Shown here: in pieces, positions 51,729-58,136 of the stretch
How the letters are laid out: the number at the start of each line of letters is the position of its first letter
Position numbering within the stretch: position 1 is the stretch's first letter
Source: Candidatus Uhrbacteria bacterium
GTDB lineage: Bacteria > Patescibacteriota > Patescibacteriia > UBA9934
NCBI GenBank assembly: GCA_903848275.1
Contig: CAINGB010000009.1
Span: 1-58,136 of the forward strand
DNA length: 58,136 nucleotides
Direction: 5' to 3'
Notes under the pieces: model-generated
The model's database searches: none
What the model was told of the DNA's origin: nothing
What the model saw: the letters and a program-made list of their open reading frames with translations, nothing else
Made by a program: the position numbers and the translations under genes

Positions 51729-52736
51729 ATGGAACCTAATAATGAAATAGTTATCTATCAAGCCGACGATGGTACGCCTAAAATTGAGGCGCGTATTGAG
51801 GATGAAAATATCTGGTTAACACAAGCACAAATGGCCTTGCTTTTTGATAAAGGAAGGACAACTATCACTGAACATATTCTCAATATATTCAAAGAGGGCG
51901 AATTAGACGAAGAGGTGGTATGTCGGAATTTCCGACATACCACTAAACACGGTGCTATTGAAGCAAAAACTCAAGAAAAAGATGTAAAATATTTTAATCT
52001 TGATGTTATAATCTCCGTTGGATATCGCGTTAAATCGTTCATCGGGACACAGTTTAGGATCTGGGCAACAAAACGACTACATGAATACATTGTTAAAGGC
52101 TTTACGATGAACGATGAACTACTGAAAGAAAATGGTGGAGGTAAATATTGGTACGAACTGCTTGATCGTATTCGCGATATTCGGAGCAGTGAGAAGGTGC
52201 TCTACCGCCAGGTGCTGGATTTATATGCCACGAGTGTCGACTATAATCCCAGCGCCAAAGAGTCGATCAAGTTTTTTAAAATTGTCCAAAATAAACTTCA
52301 TTACGCGGCCCACGGTCACACAGCCGCCGAGGTGATTGCCGAGAGAGCCAATGCTGGTAAGCCATTTATGGGTTTACTCACCTTCTCTACAGGCGGCGTA
52401 TGCAAAAAAGATATTGCTGTGGCTAAAAATTATCTTAATGTAAAGGAGTTGAAAATTCTAAATAATATCGTTTCGGCGTTTTTTGATTTGGCTGAAGTGA
52501 GGGCTATGGAGCACGAAGCAATGTACATGAAGGACTGGGTCGCCAGGCTTGATAAATTAATTGGTGTTTTCGATAAGAAAGTTTTGGCTGAAGCTGGGTC
52601 GACTAGTCATGACGACGCGCTAAAAAAAGCCGAGGCGGAATATAAGAAATATCAAATTCAGAATATCAGTAGTGTAGAGATGGCATATTTGAAGAGTATC
52701 AAGGTACTGCAGGAAGAAATAAAGAAAAAGATATGA
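51729..52736 (+). CDS. RhuM family protein
   Basis: 335 residues. The N-terminal segment IEDENIWLTQAQMALLFDKG (helix-turn-helix) and YFNLDVIISVGYRVKSFIGT are the hallmark of the virulence RhuM family. The C-terminal half has a Fic-associated DOC-like region (KLHYAAHGHTAAEVIAERAN). RhuM-type proteins act with Fic/DinD-like partners in stress or mobile-element settings; function unclear. The coding sequence includes a 13-base-arm palindrome at 51917-51943, encoding VVCRNFRHTTKH. The YdeI-like fragment begins inside its stop codon. Confidence 0.85.
   Translation: MEPNNEIVIYQADDGTPKIEARIEDENIWLTQAQMALLFDKGRTTITEHILNIFKEGELDEEVVCRNFRHTTKHGAIEAKTQEKDVKYFNLDVIISVGYRVKSFIGTQFRIWATKRLHEYIVKGFTMNDELLKENGGGKYWYELLDRIRDIRSSEKVLYRQVLDLYATSVDYNPSAKESIKFFKIVQNKLHYAAHGHTAAEVIAERANAGKPFMGLLTFSTGGVCKKDIAVAKNYLNVKELKILNNIVSAFFDLAEVRAMEHEAMYMKDWVARLDKLIGVFDKKVLAEAGSTSHDDALKKAEAEYKKYQIQNISSVEMAYLKSIKVLQEEIKKKI
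51917..51943. repeat. Palindrome inside the RhuM coding sequence
   Basis: TGGTATGTCGGAA and TTCCGACATACCA are inverted repeats separated by a single base. A related half, ATGTCGGAATTTC, occurs at 51665-51677 just upstream of the gene. Confidence 0.7.
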
Positions 52737-52867
52737 CCTCAATAGCAAAAGTTCCCTCTGACTTACAGAAGGCGTTAGCTGCGACGCCTAAGATTGAGGC
52801 GCTGTGGAAAAGTTTGACGCCCATTGCTAGGCGCGATTTTGTGAGTTGGATTGAGTCGGCTCAGTAG
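52733..52867 (+). pseudogene. YdeI/OmdA-like protein, truncated
   Basis: 44 residues, VPSDLQKALAATPKIEALWK then LTPIARRDFVSWIESAQ and a stop. This matches the short YdeI/OmdA-like domain up to the WIExAK motif, but the following ETRxRR segment is missing, so the frame is probably cut. Its start overlaps the RhuM stop (ATGA). Confidence 0.55.
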
Positions 52868-52984
52868 TCAGAAATGAGGACGCGAAGTTGCAGGCAAAGC
52901 AGATCGCCAGAGTTGGGTGGAGGAGATTTGTGGTAAACTGTCGACAAGTAAACATGAGAAGTAATTTCAGTAGCAACTTCTGTT

Positions 52985-53512
52985 ATGAAAAAATTTGTCC
53001 TTCTAATCTCTGGCACATCATGTACTGGTAAATCGAGCCTGGTCAAGGTAATCAGCCAGAAATTTCCCGGGGTCTACAATGTGGCCCATGACAAACTTAA
53101 ATGGCAGCTGGCTGGGTATGACAGAAGACAGAATGGTGAGGTGATGAAGAAGTTGGTAGAAGGATTTTTTCGTGTGGTTTGTGAGCAAGGCTTGTCGATA
53201 CTGCTCGAAGTAATTATACGGTCACCAGAAGCACTGAAACGCTATGAGCAGACAGCAGCAGAGTTTGGCTACCAATTTATTTCAGTAAAACTGACGGCAC
53301 CAGAAGATGTACTACTCAAACGTTGGCGAGAACGTGTGAAGGATGCGAAGGCTAACAACAGACCAACCTCAATGACAAAAGAAGAAGACTTTATAGAGAA
53401 TGTGAGGATGGCGTTCTATGTACCCAGTGAGGCTACAGTGTTTGATACATCAGTGGTAAGTACTGATGAGATAGCTGAAAAGATTAGCGAGCTTATTACT
53501 GCGGCGAATTAA
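52985..53512 (+). CDS. P-loop kinase-like protein (AAA/zeta-toxin-like)
   Basis: The 175-residue protein has Walker A SGTSCTGKSSL (about 9-19), HDKLKWQLAGYDRR, and LLKRWRERVKDAKANNRP, the layout of small P-loop phosphotransferases such as the chloramphenicol-phosphotransferase and zeta-toxin group. Without a search I cannot name the substrate. The next gene begins nine bases later. Confidence 0.75.
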   Translation: MKKFVLLISGTSCTGKSSLVKVISQKFPGVYNVAHDKLKWQLAGYDRRQNGEVMKKLVEGFFRVVCEQGLSILLEVIIRSPEALKRYEQTAAEFGYQFISVKLTAPEDVLLKRWRERVKDAKANNRPTSMTKEEDFIENVRMAFYVPSEATVFDTSVVSTDEIAEKISELITAAN

Positions 53513-53521
53513 TTTCAACTT

Positions 53522-53800
53522 ATGGACATAGAAATGGGTATTAAAGGGCAGGATTTCAAGCGACTACCTAATCCAGAACGCATGACGGATGACGCCTTGA
53601 TAAAAGACTTTGATCACCTGATTGGCCAAGCTGAGAGCGCAGCTGATGCGGAGCGTATACTTCTCGATTCCTTCTCACCTCGTCCAGTCGTTACCGTTGA
53701 AGAAACACCCGATGGTCGAAGTTTTGTGGTCAATATCAGGACGAAGATAACTGAATATCCTAGAACATACATCATCGATAAAATTGCCAAGGCGGCGTAA
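53522..53800 (+). CDS. Hypothetical small protein
   Basis: 92 residues, alpha then beta (ALIKDFDHLIGQAESAADAE and RPVVTVEETPDGRSFVVNIR). No motif recognised. ATG 53534 is an alternative start. Preceded by the P-loop kinase, and 35 bases before the next gene. Confidence 0.55.
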   Translation: MDIEMGIKGQDFKRLPNPERMTDDALIKDFDHLIGQAESAADAERILLDSFSPRPVVTVEETPDGRSFVVNIRTKITEYPRTYIIDKIAKAA

Positions 53801-53835
53801 CAAAATTCGCGCTTCATGCTATACTGGGAACAAAT

Positions 53836-54900
53836 ATGATTCCCAAGCGTATTAAGGAGAGTAAGACTTACCAGCGCGTGCACGCGTTTGCGAAGAAGTA
53901 TGAAAAGTGGACCATTCCGCTCATGCTGCTTGGTGGTTTGAGTGGCGACGTGTTGCAGTACACCAAGCTCGATATTCGCGAGAAGTTCATGATTCTCAGC
54001 GTCTATGTGGTGGTGTCGACGGGGACGTTACTCATTATGAATTATCCAGCTGCTAGCGAGCACAAAGTGTGGCGTAAGCTGCTGATTATTTCGCCGTTCG
54101 CGCATCAGTTTGCGATTGGTGGTCTATTGGCTACTTCCCTCTTGTTCTACTGGTTTAGCGGCGCATTCTCCGTCACCTGGCCGATCATTCTCATTGTCGT
54201 CCTGTTCATGTTCTTTAACGAGTTTTTGCGGGAGCATTTCTTGCGGCCCACGGTGCAAGTTGGCGTACTGTCCTTCTCCATGTTCTCGCTCTTGGCGATT
54301 CTGTTCTCTTTCATCTTTAATTCACTCGAACCGCAAATCTTCGTGCTGGCTGGCGTCGCGAGTCTAGTTTTCATGATTTGCTTCACGCTACTGCTGACGA
54401 GGGTTGGCGCCATGAAGAACAAACGTTTTACCATGATCGCTACGAGTTCGATCGTCTTTCTCCTGATGAACGGGGCGTACTACCTGAACATTATTCCACC
54501 AATTCCGCTGTCTGTGCGAGAGGCTACCATGGCTTATAATGTGGCCCGGAGTGACGGTGATTACTTGTTAGTGAAACAGCCGGAGAGCTGGCTTGAGGCG
54601 CTTATTCCTGGCGTCACCATGACCATTAAAATCGGCGACCCCATTTATGCTTTTACTAATGTAGCCGCCCCAACTAGCTTGTCGACTACACTCGTGCATC
54701 GTTGGGAATACTACGACCCGTCGAGTAAGAATTGGGTGACGAAAAGTATTCTCAGTTACGGTATGACTGGTGGACGTGATGAGGGTTACCGCGGATATTC
54801 TTACAAGACAAGTTTGTTGGCTGGGAGGTGGCGCGTTACCGTAGAAACAACCCGAGGGCAAGTACTGACACGCATTCCCTTTTACGTTGTGTATAAATAG
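53836..54900 (+). CDS. Membrane protein with C-terminal DUF2914 domain
   Basis: 354 residues with about seven membrane helices between 30 and 235, then a soluble C-terminal domain (about 245-354) with LVHRWEYYDPSSKNWVTKSI and GGRDEGYRGYSYKTSLLAGRWRVTVET. This HRW...GGR...W-R-V-V pattern is DUF2914. The function is unknown. The start at 53836 (MIPKRIKESKTYQRVHAF) precedes a basic N-terminus. Confidence 0.8.
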   Translation: MIPKRIKESKTYQRVHAFAKKYEKWTIPLMLLGGLSGDVLQYTKLDIREKFMILSVYVVVSTGTLLIMNYPAASEHKVWRKLLIISPFAHQFAIGGLLATSLLFYWFSGAFSVTWPIILIVVLFMFFNEFLREHFLRPTVQVGVLSFSMFSLLAILFSFIFNSLEPQIFVLAGVASLVFMICFTLLLTRVGAMKNKRFTMIATSSIVFLLMNGAYYLNIIPPIPLSVREATMAYNVARSDGDYLLVKQPESWLEALIPGVTMTIKIGDPIYAFTNVAAPTSLSTTLVHRWEYYDPSSKNWVTKSILSYGMTGGRDEGYRGYSYKTSLLAGRWRVTVETTRGQVLTRIPFYVVYK

Positions 54901-54947
54901 TTGACGGAAATGTGCTATACTAAAGTTATGAATCTTAAATAAATTCT

Positions 54948-55034
54948 ATGGGCAAAGGAGACGCGTCACAAAAGGGAAACAAGAATGCTAAGAAACTAAG
55001 CAAGGCACAGATCGCTAAAAAGGCTAGAGCTTAA
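54948..55034 (+). CDS. Small basic protein (28 aa)
   Basis: 28 residues, MGKGDASQKGNKNAKKLSKA then QIAKKARA, ending at TAA 55034. Upstream is an extended -10-like TGCTATACT (54913-54921). The 3' end overlaps the convergent Fur gene by 11 bases. Lys-rich, like the 40-aa protein at 552. Confidence 0.45.
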   Translation: MGKGDASQKGNKNAKKLSKAQIAKKARA

Positions 55035-55494
55035 TACACTTCCTACAGAGGCCGAAGAGTTCGACCGAATGTTCATTGACAGTCGCAAAGTTGCGGCTGT
55101 TTTTGATAGCGGCTTTAATGAGACCTGAGACACCGCAGCTGTAAAGGTCTTCGGTTAAGCCGCACTTGGTGCAGACAATATGGTGATGGTGGTCAGCGTG
55201 ATCGATTAGTTCGTAGTCCAAGTGGCCGTGACGGAGATTGACTTCGCGAATCAAACCGCTCGTCTTAAATGAATCAAGAATGCGGTAAATGGTGACTCCA
55301 TTAATGGCGGGGAGGGCTGGGACAGTTGGGAGGGCAGCTGCAACTTCTTGCGCGCTGAGGGGGTGGGTGCTGTTTTTGAAGATTTTCAAAACAGAAAGTC
55401 GAGGCCTGGTCACTTTGAGACCGCACTCGGCGAGCAAACTGGTGAGCTCTAATTGCTCCGGCGACGCTGTGGCTGGTTTGGAAGAGTTTGACAT
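55024..55494 (-). CDS. Fur-family metal regulator (probably Zur-like)
   Basis: The 156-residue protein has a winged-helix N-terminus (LKVTRPRLSVLKIFKNSTHP, then GVTIYRILDSF), the HADHHHHIVCTKCG metal-binding region and CRKC near the C-terminus, the structural zinc site of Fur-family proteins. Because it is divergent from a zinc-uptake operon with an operator between, it is most probably a zinc sensor (Zur), but a Fur role is not excluded. Confidence 0.85.
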   Translation of the reverse strand: MSNSSKPATASPEQLELTSLLAECGLKVTRPRLSVLKIFKNSTHPLSAQEVAAALPTVPALPAINGVTIYRILDSFKTSGLIREVNLRHGHLDYELIDHADHHHHIVCTKCGLTEDLYSCGVSGLIKAAIKNSRNFATVNEHSVELFGLCRKCIKL

Positions 55495-55496
55495 AA

Positions 55497-55543
55497 TTGA
55501 CTTAAAGCTAGCACACTGCTATGCTAAATGCAAGTTAGTTGCA
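55497..55543 (+). promoter_or_regulatory. Promoter and Zur/Fur-like operator of the zinc operon
   Basis: TTGACT (55497-55502), 17-base spacer, TATGCT (55520-55525). Just after the -10 is TGCAAGTTAGTTGCA (55529-55543), an inverted repeat placed to block transcription when the regulator is bound. Confidence 0.7.
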
Positions 55544-55556
55544 ACAAGTAGAGCCT

Positions 55557-56480
55557 ATGGAAAAATCATATTTTGTTTTCGGTCTTATCGCTATCATCGT
55601 CATCGCGACTGGTGCCGTCCTCTGGTCCGCTAATAAACCAACCCAGATAGCCGGCCCCGACTCCTCTCGCAAACTGAAAATTGTTACCTCCTTTTACACA
55701 ATCGGAGAATTTGCCCACCAAGTCGGCGGCGATTTGGTCGACGTGGAAGTCATCACTCCAGCCGGTACCGAACCCCACGACTACGAACCAACACCGCAAC
55801 AGATTGCCGATATTTATGCCTCCGATGTTTTCTTGTTTAATGGAGCTGGCTTGGATAGTTGGGCAGAGAAGATTGCCGCCGATCTAAACACTAAGCAAGT
55901 GTATCCTGGAGTATCTGTTGGAGAAATGCGTTTCGCTGTAGATATAAACGGAGCGACTGATCCGCATTTTTGGTTAGACCCGAAGTTAGCAATCAAGGAA
56001 GTTCAAGAAATCAGTTTGGAACTCGCCAGAATCGATGAGACTAACAGGCAAAAGTATACTGACAATGCTAACAGCTACATCGCCAAACTGACAGCCTTGT
56101 CCGACGAATATAAAATGGGACTCGCGAAATGTAGCCAGAGAACAATAGTAACGAGTCATAACGCTTTCACTTATCTGGCCGACGAGTATAACTTTGACGT
56201 CATTGCTTTGACTGGACTCTCGCCGGATGCTGAGCCGTCCGCTGGCAGACTCGCCGAGATTGCCAAGCTCGCGGAAGAGAAAAAAATAAAGTATATTTAC
56301 TTCGAGACGTTAGTGAGTCCAAAGCTCGCGCAAACTATTGCCGATGAGATAGGCGCTACGACACTTATCTTTAATCCGCTCGAGGGTTTGACGAATGAAG
56401 AGCTGGCGGCGGGAGAGAATTATATTTCTGTGATGGAGACCAACTTGCAGAATTTAAGAATTGGCATGATATGCGAATAA
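55557..56480 (+). CDS. znuA: Zinc ABC transporter substrate-binding protein
   Basis: The 307-residue protein has an N-terminal membrane or signal segment (about 6-23) and conserved metal-binding His in GTEPHDYEPTP, ATDPHFWLDP, and VTSHNAFTYLADEY, typical of ZnuA/TroA-like solute-binding proteins for zinc or manganese. The signal is not a clear lipobox. It overlaps the ATPase gene by ten bases. With Zur-like regulation it supports zinc uptake. Confidence 0.88.
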   Translation: MEKSYFVFGLIAIIVIATGAVLWSANKPTQIAGPDSSRKLKIVTSFYTIGEFAHQVGGDLVDVEVITPAGTEPHDYEPTPQQIADIYASDVFLFNGAGLDSWAEKIAADLNTKQVYPGVSVGEMRFAVDINGATDPHFWLDPKLAIKEVQEISLELARIDETNRQKYTDNANSYIAKLTALSDEYKMGLAKCSQRTIVTSHNAFTYLADEYNFDVIALTGLSPDAEPSAGRLAEIAKLAEEKKIKYIYFETLVSPKLAQTIADEIGATTLIFNPLEGLTNEELAAGENYISVMETNLQNLRIGMICE

Positions 56481-57235
56481 GTAAAGCGTCGACGATCATC
56501 GAAGCCAAACATCTCACCTTCGTCCGACATGACGAAGAAGTGCTACATGATTTCAGCTTCGCTATTCATGAAGGCGATTATGTTGGTGTGATTGGGCCGA
56601 ATGGTGGTGGTAAAACGACGTTGCTACGCTTGTTACTAGGTTTAGAAAAACCAACGAATGGGGGTATAAAAATTCTGGGAGGCTCGCCCTCGAAGAGAAT
56701 GGTGAGGCAGCAGATTGGCTATGTGGCGCAACGTGGAGGGAGTTTAGATAGCCAGTTTCCGGCGACGGTCGAGGAGGTGGTGAAGGCGGGACGGACGCCG
56801 CGTTTGGGCTGGTTCGGTACTTGGCGAGACGTCGATGAAAAAGCAGTCAACACAGCCATGAAAGAGATGAATGTCGAGAAGCTGCGCGAACGGCCGATGA
56901 GCAGATTATCAGGTGGTGAACGGCAGAAAGTGTTGCTGGCTAGGGCGATGGCGGCGGAACCGAAGATACTTTTTCTCGACGAGCCAGTGGATGGCCTCGA
57001 TCCGCAGTCGCGTGATGACTTCTATAAATTGTTAAGGTTGATAAATAAAAAAGGTGTCACCATCATCTTTGTCTCCCACGATGTGCATGTGATTAGTCGC
57101 GAAGCAGGATCGGCGCTGTGCTTGAAACATCAACTAGTGTGTCACGGCGATAAGGCTTGCCATATTCAGGGGACGCAACTGCGCGACCTCTTCCATGAGA
57201 CGCACGAGGACTTGGTTCATCATCACGATACCTAA
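56471..57235 (+). CDS. znuC: Zinc ABC transporter ATP-binding protein
   Basis: 254 residues. Walker A GPNGGGKTT, signature LSGGERQKVLLARAM, Walker B ILFLDEPVDGLD, and HDVHVISREAG as the H-loop. This is the ZnuC-type cytoplasmic ATPase. It lies between the binding-protein and permease genes; the C-terminal HETHEDLVHHHD is His-rich, which may bind metal. Confidence 0.9.
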   Translation: MRISKASTIIEAKHLTFVRHDEEVLHDFSFAIHEGDYVGVIGPNGGGKTTLLRLLLGLEKPTNGGIKILGGSPSKRMVRQQIGYVAQRGGSLDSQFPATVEEVVKAGRTPRLGWFGTWRDVDEKAVNTAMKEMNVEKLRERPMSRLSGGERQKVLLARAMAAEPKILFLDEPVDGLDPQSRDDFYKLLRLINKKGVTIIFVSHDVHVISREAGSALCLKHQLVCHGDKACHIQGTQLRDLFHETHEDLVHHHDT

Positions 57236-57236
57236 T

Positions 57237-58055
57237 ATGCTCAACTCAATTATCGAAGTACTGAGCCTGAGCTTCATGCAACGAGCGCTGGTCGTCGGCT
57301 TGATGGTGGGCGTGGTGGCGCCAACGATTGGTATTTTCTTTGTAGTGCGACGTTACTCGGCAATGGCGGATACGTTGGCGCACGTCTCGCTAGCTGGCGT
57401 CGCTGTCAGCTTGTTGGCAGGGACGGCGGCAATTCCGACGGCACTCATAGTATCGATTCTGTCCGTGCTCGGCATTGAGCAACTGCGCGAGAAGAAAACC
57501 TTGCCAGCGGAAACTATCGTCTCGCTATTTCTCTTCGGCGGACTAGCTCTCGGCGTCGTCCTCCTCAGCTTGGCGCACGGTCACAACGTCAACATCGTCA
57601 ACTATCTCTTTGGCAATATCTTGACGGTCACCACGAGCGACGTGTGGAATATTGTCATCCTCGGTAGCGTGGTCGTCGTCGTTACGCTTATCTGTTGGCG
57701 ACAGTTCTTTGCCATCTCGCTCGACGAAGACACAGCGCGCGCGGCTGGCCTCCCCGTCAAACTGCTTAATCGCGTACTGGCGATTCTCGGAGCAGCCACG
57801 ATTGCCATTGCCATGAATGTCGTCGGCGTGTTGTTGATTGGGGCTTTGATGGTGATTCCGGTGCTCGCAGCTATGCAGTTCAAAGTTGGTTTTACGAGAA
57901 CTTGGCTAATGGCGGTGATTATTTCGCTCGTCTCGGTAGCTGCTGGCTTAGGTGCCTCATATGTCTTTGACCTCGCGAGCGGTGGCTCTATCGTGCTGGT
58001 AGCCATCGGCGGCTTTATCTTGTCGACGTTGGGTGCTAGAATGATCACAAAATAA
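57237..58055 (+). CDS. znuB: Zinc ABC transporter permease
   Basis: The 272-residue protein has about eight membrane segments, ABC-3 family. It starts MLNSIIEVLSLSFMQRALVV with RRYSAMADTLAHVSLAGVAV as the signature region. The ATG at 57237 follows the ATPase stop by one base. Together with the two preceding genes it makes a complete zinc importer. Confidence 0.9.
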   Translation: MLNSIIEVLSLSFMQRALVVGLMVGVVAPTIGIFFVVRRYSAMADTLAHVSLAGVAVSLLAGTAAIPTALIVSILSVLGIEQLREKKTLPAETIVSLFLFGGLALGVVLLSLAHGHNVNIVNYLFGNILTVTTSDVWNIVILGSVVVVVTLICWRQFFAISLDEDTARAAGLPVKLLNRVLAILGAATIAIAMNVVGVLLIGALMVIPVLAAMQFKVGFTRTWLMAVIISLVSVAAGLGASYVFDLASGGSIVLVAIGGFILSTLGARMITK

Positions 58056-58060
58056 CGTTG

Positions 58061-58136
58061 GTAGTTAGTAGTTGGTAGTCTGTAGTTAGGCTCACTGATG
58101 AAATAAGCTACCGACTACTAACTACATACTACTAAC
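58061..58136. repeat. TAGT-rich repeat, direct and inverted copies, cut by the window end
   Basis: GTAGTTAGTAGTTGGTAGTC (58061-58080) matches 8624-8642, and CTACCGACTACTAACTAC (58110-58127) is an inverted related copy. The two could pair in RNA as a hairpin after the zinc operon. Confidence 0.6.

Noticed and set aside
1-58136. CRISPR array or cas genes
   Set aside because: No regularly spaced direct repeats were seen; the Cas4-like domain is part of a DUF2779 protein.

Overview
The window reads as bacterial chromosome, most likely from a Patescibacteria/CPR (Parcubacteria-like) genome. This is an inference. It rests on the CxxC-x17-CxxC zinc protein, many small Lys-rich or single-pass membrane proteins, DUF5671/Gmad2/TolB-like anchored proteins, and many starts without a Shine-Dalgarno. 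tRNA-Asn(GTT) with encoded CCA is the only RNA gene of a known class.

Layout. 1-23.6 kb is backbone: leucyl aminopeptidase (cut by the window edge), a cold-shock protein, a HI0933-type flavoprotein, GreA, an ABC-F ATPase, two anchored exported proteins, a PIF1-like helicase, a large transglutaminase-like protein, SGNH hydrolase plus Nramp-type transporter, an ATP-grasp enzyme, a dual-specificity phosphatase and a run of small envelope proteins. A hypothetical gene at 21.4-22.4 kb is flanked by a near-perfect 42-bp direct repeat.

23.6-50.1 kb is an accessory region directly downstream of tRNA-Asn. It starts with a small operon (S51 peptidase, aldo/keto reductase, dehydroquinate-synthase-like cyclase). 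The cyclase is broken by an 887-bp IS481-like element with a clean 7-bp target duplication, and its 3' end is cut off where a large serine recombinase gene begins. Next comes a type I restriction-modification operon on the minus strand, in the order Fic-like protein, hsdM, hsdS, reverse transcriptase, hsdR; the RT overlaps hsdR. Upstream of it, on the plus strand, a well-spaced promoter leads straight into a ~125-nt sequence that folds as a closed four-way junction, followed by a PD-(D/E)XK nuclease and a DUF2779 nuclease. The phage-like part carries both terminase subunits, two DNA methyltransferases (one fused to ParB) and a LexA/UmuD-type repressor, but no portal, capsid or tail gene. It ends with an AlbA/Schlafen-domain protein, a two-gene CBASS (CD-NTase plus Cap15-like effector), a MazG-like protein and a zinc/HTH protein. 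Overall it looks like a phage satellite or decayed prophage loaded with defence genes.

50.1-58.1 kb returns to backbone: small membrane and conserved proteins, a PEBP-family protein, RhuM, a truncated YdeI-like gene, a P-loop kinase, a DUF2914 membrane protein, then a divergent Fur-family regulator and a znuABC-type zinc uptake operon with a recognisable promoter and operator.

The strongest lead for an undescribed system is 29.8-41.2 kb: a reverse transcriptase built into a type I R-M operon, next to an independently promoted, highly structured RNA and two nucleases. No link between the RT and the RNA is shown by sequence alone.
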